From Bog-159 sp050008575 (lineage in GTDB: Bacteria > Acidobacteriota > Terriglobia > Bryobacterales > Bryobacteraceae), in NCBI GenBank assembly GCA_050008575.1, contig JBEKMJ010000003.1:92838-156837 (forward strand): a DNA stretch of 64,000 bases. The letters are read 5' to 3'. Below, piece by piece: positions 59,165 to 64,000 of the stretch. The notes under the pieces are model-generated. The model was not told where the DNA came from. It was given only the letters and a program-made list of their open reading frames with translations, and did not search any database. The first letter of the stretch is position 1, and each line of letters begins with the position of its first letter. The position numbers and the translations under genes are program-made.

Positions 59165-60223
59165 TCATGCGCGTTCCTGGGCGTTCGTCGCCGCCCGATT
59201 TAAGATCCACGCGGCCGCTTCGGCGAAAGTGGTGAACCGCGGCCACGGCCCATCGGGACCGCTGCCGCCCACCAGCACGGCGGAGCAGCCGGCGGCCGCG
59301 CCGGCTATCGCATCCACATCGCGATCTCCCACCATGAAGCAGCGCTCCGCCGCGACGCCAAGTTCGCGCAGCGCGCGCAACAGCAACCCTGCCGCCGGCT
59401 TACGGCAATCGCAGGTATCGGCCGCCGAGTGGGGGCAATAGTAGATCCGCGAGATGGTGACGCCAAACGGCGTGAGCAAGCGAAACAGTGCGGTATTGAC
59501 CGCTATGAATTCGCGCATGTCGAAATAGCCAAGCCCAATCCCTTGCTGATTGGTAACGATGACCAGCCGGTAGCCCGCCCGTTGCAATTCCGCGAGACCC
59601 TCGCCCACGCCCGGCAGCAATTCGGCCGCGCGCGGATCGCTCAGGTACGGACTGTCTTTCAGCAGCGTGCCGTCGCGATCGAGAAACACGATCCCCTTCG
59701 GCGGCGCGGCGCCGATTACCGCGGAAGGCGGCGCCAACCGCTCCACCGCCATGATTCGCTCGACGATCTGGCTGGTGCTGACATGGTGGCTGACAGGGAT
59801 CGTGACGACCTTCCCGCCGTATGCCGCCACGGCCTCCGCCGATCGGAGCTGGCGCGCGCCATAGTCTCCGCCTTTTATGTAGAAGTCGGGCTGCCAACGC
59901 TGAATCTGTGCCAGGGGCCGCACGTCGTTCAAGATCGTGACCGCATCGACCGAGCCGAGAGCCGCCACCACGGTCATCCTCTCCAGTTCGGAGCAGATAG
60001 GCCGATGCGGGTCTTTGTACTGGCGAATCGACCAATCGGAATTGACCGCGACCAACAGCGCATCGCACAGAGCGCGGCTGCGCGCCAGGTAGTCCACATG
60101 GCCGGCGTGCAGGAGATCGAAGGCGCCGCAGGTGTACCCGAACTTCAGGCCGGCGCCGCGGATCTTGTCTAACCAGCCATCCACCTGGTCGTTTGAGAGT
60201 ATCTTTGTCATGGCCGGTGTCAT
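59165..60223 (-). CDS. Heptose adenylyltransferase fused to heptose bisphosphate phosphatase
   Basis: The N-terminal 130 residues form a cytidylyltransferase-like domain with the H-x-G-H site (F-D-L-L-H-A-G-H-V-D-Y-L, about residues 36-47), like the HldE C-terminal part. A HAD-IIIA phosphatase of the GmhB type follows from about 178: F-L-D-R-D-G-T-L-L, T-N-Q-Q-G-I-G, the zinc loop C-P-H-x5-C-D-C and G-D-R-D-V-D-A. The enzyme would remove the 7-phosphate of heptose bisphosphate and adenylate the product, two steps on one chain. It follows hldA with 6 bp between. It supports lipopolysaccharide inner-core synthesis. Confidence 0.88.
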   Translation of the reverse strand: MTPAMTKILSNDQVDGWLDKIRGAGLKFGYTCGAFDLLHAGHVDYLARSRALCDALLVAVNSDWSIRQYKDPHRPICSELERMTVVAALGSVDAVTILNDVRPLAQIQRWQPDFYIKGGDYGARQLRSAEAVAAYGGKVVTIPVSHHVSTSQIVERIMAVERLAPPSAVIGAAPPKGIVFLDRDGTLLKDSPYLSDPRAAELLPGVGEGLAELQRAGYRLVIVTNQQGIGLGYFDMREFIAVNTALFRLLTPFGVTISRIYYCPHSAADTCDCRKPAAGLLLRALRELGVAAERCFMVGDRDVDAIAGAAAGCSAVLVGGSGPDGPWPRFTTFAEAAAWILNRAATNAQERA

Positions 60224-60229
60224 AGCCGG

Positions 60230-61219
60230 TCATCGCCGCCGCAGGCTCGCCATGGCCTTGACCAGTTTCTCGCGGGAGATGGCCACGGTGCCGGATTCGC
60301 CTACCGCGAGACCCGCGGCCAGGTTCGACAGCCAGACGGCATCGCCCAGCGAGGCGCCCGCCGCCAGCGCCACGGCCAGGGTGGCCAAGGCCGTATCGCC
60401 GGCGCCGGTGACGTCGTACACTTCACGCGCGAAGCTGGGAAAATGCTCTTCGGCTCCCGGTTGCAGAAGAGTCATGCCATATTTGCCCTCGGTAACTACA
60501 ATGGCCATTGACCCGGCGATGCGCAGCAGTTGCCGGGCGGCATGCATGGTCTCTTCGTGATCGCGCGCGGGCAACCCGGTGAGGACGGCCAGTTCGCTCC
60601 GATTCGGCTTCAGCACGGTAGCCGCCCGGTAGCGCTCGAAATCGGAACCTTTCGGATCGACCACCACCGGCTTGCCGTACCGCCCCGCTGCGCCGATGAT
60701 CCCCTTGACCACCGCCGCCGTCGCAAACCCTTTGGCGTAATCCGAGATCAGAACGGCATCCACGCGCGGCATGATGCGGCCGACGCGCTTTACCACGCTA
60801 TCGCCCAGGCTGGCGTCGATCGGCGTCGTGTGCTCCTCGTCGATGCGCACGATTTGCTGGTCATGCGCCACGATGCGCAATTTCACCGTGGTGGGGCGCC
60901 CCTCCACAATCGAAATGTGCGTGCAATCGATACCTCGCTCGGATAGCATGCCGCGCAGCTCCGCACCCGCTTCGTCCTGGCCGGCGATGCCGAACAGAGT
61001 CACGCGCGCGCCCAGCGCAGCCACGTTGCAGGCCGTGTTCGCGGCACCGCCTGGAACCCCGAACGCGCCGACCTTCCGCACGATGGGCACGGGCGCTTCG
61101 GGCGAGATGCGGTCGACGTCGCCCGACCAATAGCGGTCCAGCATCAGGTCGCCGGCCACGAGCACACGCTTCCCCGCAAATGCTGCGACGGCTTTGGCGA
61201 TGGCGGCGTTCGGTCTCAT
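60230..61219 (-). CDS. hldA: D-glycero-beta-D-manno-heptose-7-phosphate kinase
   Basis: A PfkB-family kinase with L-V-A-G-D-L-M-L-D-R-Y-W-S-G (about residues 19-32), the ligand-binding G-G-A-A-N-T-A-C-N and the catalytic-site V-T-G-A-G-D-T-A (about 273-280). The R-I-S-P-E-A-P-V-P motif is that of RfaE1/HldA. It phosphorylates the heptose-7-phosphate C1 before the fused gene product acts. Start 61219 follows an unclear ribosome site; longer in-frame extension to 61267 is not favoured. Confidence 0.88.
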   Translation of the reverse strand: MRPNAAIAKAVAAFAGKRVLVAGDLMLDRYWSGDVDRISPEAPVPIVRKVGAFGVPGGAANTACNVAALGARVTLFGIAGQDEAGAELRGMLSERGIDCTHISIVEGRPTTVKLRIVAHDQQIVRIDEEHTTPIDASLGDSVVKRVGRIMPRVDAVLISDYAKGFATAAVVKGIIGAAGRYGKPVVVDPKGSDFERYRAATVLKPNRSELAVLTGLPARDHEETMHAARQLLRIAGSMAIVVTEGKYGMTLLQPGAEEHFPSFAREVYDVTGAGDTALATLAVALAAGASLGDAVWLSNLAAGLAVGESGTVAISREKLVKAMASLRRR

Positions 61220-61324
61220 GCACACGATGGATCGAGGCGGGTGGAACCTTCGTTCCGGGGCTAGCATAACACATCGGTCGGCGGCGTTGGCTCCGTGGCT
61301 CCGCTAGGCTTAACAGCTTTGGGA

Positions 61325-61407
61325 AAACCGCTCTGACGGTCGCGGCTCGGTAATGCTCGCGTTACTTGCGCACGGTTTAATGAGCCGCGACCGTCAGAGA
61401 GCGGTTT
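61325..61407. repeat. Complete inverted-repeat element carrying CTGACGGTCGCGGCTC
   Basis: Left arm AAACCGCTCTGACGGTCGCG-GCTC (61325-61348) and right arm GAGCCGCGACCGTCAGAGAG-CGGTTT (61382-61407) pair over 24 bp, with a 2-base insertion. The loop is 33 bp. The left half matches the insertion in the MEMO1 gene (7975-7994). It lies in the 330-bp gap between hldA and the PEP-CTERM gene; the rest of that gap, 61408-61547, shows no gene. Confidence 0.85.
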
Positions 61408-61547
61408 CTGTGCCGTCACGCTATAGCCACGCGGGGTGCCTCAGCTTCATGCCCGGCGTTGTTCAGGTGGCAGATAATGCATCATCAGTACAACAGTACT
61501 AGCAAAAACAGGGGCTGCCCAAGTCAAAACTATGGTATAAGTTTCCT

Positions 61548-62201
61548 ATGCGGGTACTGTTCGCCACACTTTTGTTACTTGGGGTCGTTCCGGCGTACGG
61601 GTCGATCATCCTTTCTTTCGGAGTGGACGTGTTGCCGTCTCCTCCGGTGGCGATCCTGACCAGCGCGAGCGACAGCACCATCTTCGGGTTTGCCGAGCAG
61701 CAAAGCGTCACGCTGACCGCACCCTTGAATGCGGGCATCACTTCGCCTGGTACCTGGGTTTGCTGCTCCGACCTCCCCGGCGGCACTATCGCCGCGGGTA
61801 CTACGGTCAACAGCTATCTGCTGTACGCCTCTCCGGTCACCGATGCGACTGGACTGGACTATCGCGACTTCCAGGGATCTATCACGTTTAGTCCCGGCGA
61901 GAAAATCGTCGCGGTTCTGATCGGCTATCAGGCCATTTTTGCTACCGACGGCCTGCTGGGTGCGCCCGGTACGATATACCCTCCAGCCTCCGATACCACG
62001 GCGGGCTTGGAAAGGCTCGATGAAGTGATCATCGGGCCGGGCGACCAGGCGGTGTACGTGAACTTCCACGTTACACCCGGCAATCTCGATATGATCCGCA
62101 TCTTGACGGAGACGCCGGAGCCGGCGGATTTCGTGCTGATCGGTTCGGGGCTGGTTGCACTGGCGCTATGCAGGCGGCGCTTTGCGCGCACTACCGGGTA
62201 A
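61548..62201 (+). CDS. PEP-CTERM sorting-signal protein
   Basis: A signal peptide (about residues 1-18, ending A-Y-G) and a C-terminal signal T-P-E-P-A-D-F-V-L-I-G-S-G-L-V-A-L-A, then L-C-R-R-R are present: a PEP motif, a hydrophobic helix and a basic end. This is the sorting signal recognised by exosortase in bacteria that make exopolysaccharide. The mature part has a C-C pair and beta-rich sequence with no enzyme motif. It is a single gene; exosortase is not in the window. The start follows a short leader with no obvious ribosome site. Confidence 0.85.
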   Translation: MRVLFATLLLLGVVPAYGSIILSFGVDVLPSPPVAILTSASDSTIFGFAEQQSVTLTAPLNAGITSPGTWVCCSDLPGGTIAAGTTVNSYLLYASPVTDATGLDYRDFQGSITFSPGEKIVAVLIGYQAIFATDGLLGAPGTIYPPASDTTAGLERLDEVIIGPGDQAVYVNFHVTPGNLDMIRILTETPEPADFVLIGSGLVALALCRRRFARTTG

Positions 62202-62241
62202 GCCGGTTCGACCTGCTTTTTTGGGGCACCGGAATGCATCT

Positions 62242-63834
62242 ATGATCCTGAAGGTGTGCCTTTGCCTGCTCCCGCTGGGTTTGGCCATAGCCCAGCAGAC
62301 GCCCCCGCAGGAAAACCCAGTGGTCCTCTACAAAGGACTGGGGACCTGGCATCGCCCCATCCACACTGCCAGCGCCGAAGCGCAGAAATTCTTCGACCAA
62401 GGCCTGGCGCTCACATACGGATTCAACCGTTATGAGGCCCTACGGTCTTTCCGCAAGGCATCCGAACTCGACCCGCAAGCCGCCATGCCGTATTGGGGTA
62501 TGGCCATGGCGCAAGGTCCCTACATCAACATGGACGGGGACGCCGAGCTGAACATGAAAGCGTCCTGCGCGGCGGTGGATGCGGGCCTGAAGCTGACCGG
62601 CACACCGGAACGCGAGCTTGCCTGGCTGCAGGCAGCCGCCAAGCGGTGCCCGGAATACCAGCCGCAGCCTTATATCGACACGATGCGCGACTTGGCCAAA
62701 CGGTGGCCGGACGATCTTGACGCGCAAACGTTTTACGCGGAGAGCTTGCTCATTCCGGCGCGCTGGCATTGGTATGCGGCGGACGGCACGGCCGCGGCCG
62801 GAGTGGCGGAGGCCGAGCGCACGCTGGAAGAAGTGTTGCGGCGCTGGCCGGATCACCCCGGAGCCAATCATCTGTATATACACGCGGTGGAGTCTTCCCC
62901 AACTCCGGAGCGCGCTATCGCCAGCGCGCAGCGGCTGATGGGAATCATGCCATGGGCCGGACACATGGTGCACATGCCGGGCCACATCTGGCTGGTGCTG
63001 GGCGATTACGAAATGGCTGCGGCGGTGAACGAACGTGCGGTGGCGGTGGATCGCGAGTATCTGACGCAGTCGAAGACCACCAGCGGATATGGCATGTATT
63101 ACCTCCACAATCTGCATTTCATCGCCTACGCCAGATGGATGCAGGGCCGTAAGACAGAAGGGCTTCGGGCGGGCGATGAAATGGCTAAAGCCGCGGCGCC
63201 CATGCTCGAGAGCATGCCGGATATGGCGGATGGTTTCAACTCCGTTCCCATGTTCGGCCGTGTGCGCTTCCAGGATTGGGATGGCATCCTGCGTCTGCCG
63301 CAGCCCAAAAGCGGGCTGCATGCCAGTACGGCTGCCTGGCGTTATGCGCGGGCTCTGGCCTTTGCCGGACGCGGCGATCGGGCGGCGGCGGCTGGCGAGC
63401 AGGCGGCGCTGGAAGCACTGAGGACCGGGATGCCGGCCGATGCGCCGTGGGGTCTCAATAAAGCCGCGGACGTCTTGGCGATCGCGAGCGAAACGGTGGC
63501 GGCCAGACTGGCTGCCACTCCCGCCGAGGCTGTGCCGCACTGGCAGCGGGCAGTGACTGCGCAGGATGCCCTATCCTATGACGAGCCGCCGGACTGGTAT
63601 TATCCCGCGCGCGAATCCCTCGGGGCAGCGCTGCTGCTGGCCGGAAGAACGGCCGAGGCCGAAACGGTATTTCGCGAGGGTGCTAAGCGGTCGCCGCGCA
63701 ACGGCCGGATGCTGTTCGGGCTGATGGAATCGCTGCGGGCGCAAGGAAAGACTCAGGACGCCGATTGGGTGAAGCACGAGTTCGACGCCGCCTGGGCCAA
63801 GGCCGATGTCACACTTAGCGTAGCGGATCTGTAG
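62242..63834 (+). CDS. Secreted TPR-like protein (530 aa)
   Basis: From ATG 62242 the protein has a signal peptide (about residues 1-17, A-I-A-Q) and then helical repeats. The TPR-like motifs include A-L-R-S-F-R-K-A-S-E-L-D-P-Q-A-A-M-P-Y-W-G-M-A and A-N-H-L-Y-I-H-A-V-E. This arrangement is common in acidobacterial 'tetratricopeptide repeat' proteins with H-M-P-G-H-I-W motifs. The C-terminus ends in A-L-L-L-A-G-R-T-A-E-A. The function is unknown. The frame from 62155 upstream is rejected because it overlaps the PEP-CTERM gene and has no ribosome site. Confidence 0.8.
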   Translation: MILKVCLCLLPLGLAIAQQTPPQENPVVLYKGLGTWHRPIHTASAEAQKFFDQGLALTYGFNRYEALRSFRKASELDPQAAMPYWGMAMAQGPYINMDGDAELNMKASCAAVDAGLKLTGTPERELAWLQAAAKRCPEYQPQPYIDTMRDLAKRWPDDLDAQTFYAESLLIPARWHWYAADGTAAAGVAEAERTLEEVLRRWPDHPGANHLYIHAVESSPTPERAIASAQRLMGIMPWAGHMVHMPGHIWLVLGDYEMAAAVNERAVAVDREYLTQSKTTSGYGMYYLHNLHFIAYARWMQGRKTEGLRAGDEMAKAAAPMLESMPDMADGFNSVPMFGRVRFQDWDGILRLPQPKSGLHASTAAWRYARALAFAGRGDRAAAAGEQAALEALRTGMPADAPWGLNKAADVLAIASETVAARLAATPAEAVPHWQRAVTAQDALSYDEPPDWYYPARESLGAALLLAGRTAEAETVFREGAKRSPRNGRMLFGLMESLRAQGKTQDADWVKHEFDAAWAKADVTLSVADL

Positions 63835-63904
63835 CGTGGCGCAGGCACTCGTGCCTGTCTCCATGGGCTGCGGCGGCCCACCAAATGCGCATGAAAGCCG
63901 AGTT

Positions 63905-63946
63905 GTGGGGCAGGCTCGCAGCCTGCGGCGGCCTCGCAGGCCGCCC
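63905..63946. repeat. Palindromic repeat unit near the window end
   Basis: TGTGGGGCAGGCTCGCAGCC, then TGCGGCGGCCTCGCAGGCCG, is the canonical unit. A related CAGGCACTCGTGCCTG hairpin lies at 63841-63856. The last 54 bases of the window show no gene start that I can support. Confidence 0.8.
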
Positions 63947-64000
63947 GGCCGTATTCTCAGTCGCCTACCGGAGGCTTTCGATGCTGCCGCGACCGCACTC

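Noticed and set aside
61472..61486. Sigma-54-like TGGCA and TGC pair upstream of the PEP-CTERM gene
   Set aside because: The spacing between the GG and GC elements is about two bases too short for a -24/-12 promoter.
1..64000. tRNA and rRNA genes
   Set aside because: No stretch with tRNA cloverleaf and TTC-loop features or conserved rRNA segments was noticed; a tRNA scan would be needed to exclude a single tRNA.

Overview
The window looks like a chromosomal segment from an acidobacterium of the Solibacter/Bryobacterales type, or a close relative. The base composition is GC-rich throughout. Several families typical of that group are present: very long 'GloVer' tandem-repeat secreted proteins, an 800-residue orphan FtsX/MacB permease without its own ATPase, BlaI/M56 pairs fused to a TonB domain, TonB C-terminal domains on non-transport proteins, and a PEP-CTERM protein. 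ADP-heptose genes (hldA and an hldE-C/gmhB fusion) indicate a Gram-negative envelope. I saw no rRNA, tRNA or CRISPR array. The taxonomic placement is inferred from gene families, not from a marker gene.

Layout. 1-6 kb: a partial membrane protein, two GloVer proteins, an SRPBCC protein, a DUF1345 membrane protein and a decayed group II intron ORF. 6-12.6 kb: two Xyl-isomerase-like TIM-barrel proteins, a MEMO1-family protein carrying an in-frame repeat insertion, a decayed tacA-tacT toxin-antitoxin pair, and a translationally coupled oxalate-CoA-ligase-like enzyme plus ketopantoate-reductase-like enzyme. 12.6-21.5 kb: mscL, a FecR protein, a nucleotide-sugar dehydrogenase, a TonB-domain protein, a third GloVer protein, an S41 protease and a DinB protein. 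21.5-29.2 kb: a type I restriction-modification operon, hsdM-hsdS-relE-xre-DUF3037-hsdR, with a toxin-antitoxin pair inside it. 29.3-40.7 kb: a glycosyltransferase, a chemoreceptor, TauE-like and MFS transporters, BlaI-M56, a GAF protein, hemD, a tiny membrane peptide gene, a NarL-type regulator and a TrmB regulator. 40.9-48.9 kb: four tandem paralogues of a small secreted protein, a frameshifted YheT-like hydrolase, a coupled CFA-synthase-like enzyme and desaturase, an ADOP permease and DUF3224. 48.9-51.3 kb: an accessory scar with an integrase remnant, a low-GC orphan gene and a higBA pair with a frameshifted toxin.

51.4-58.2 kb holds the most interesting system. It is a tightly overlapping seven-gene operon: SpeD-like AdoMet decarboxylase, two DUF4178 proteins, a 62-residue membrane peptide, DUF350, a membrane-anchored spermidine-synthase-like protein and a Tat-exported FAD amine-oxidase-like protein. 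A divergent SPFH/zinc-ribbon protein lies 40 bp away. This looks like polyamine chemistry coupled to the membrane. 58.3-64 kb carries a two-domain secreted protein, the heptose genes, a PEP-CTERM protein and a TPR-like secreted protein.

A second theme is short dispersed inverted repeats. GC-rich palindromic units lie in nearly every larger intergenic gap and run into the ends of coding regions. A second family, carrying the motif CTGACGGTCGCGGCTC, is present as a complete inverted-repeat element near 61.3 kb and as a half copy inside the MEMO1 gene, where it is flanked by a 14-bp direct repeat. A third family is recognised by GTGTATCTGTG-type arms. There are also at least five frameshifted or truncated genes. 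They may be real decay or assembly error, and this cannot be decided from the sequence alone.
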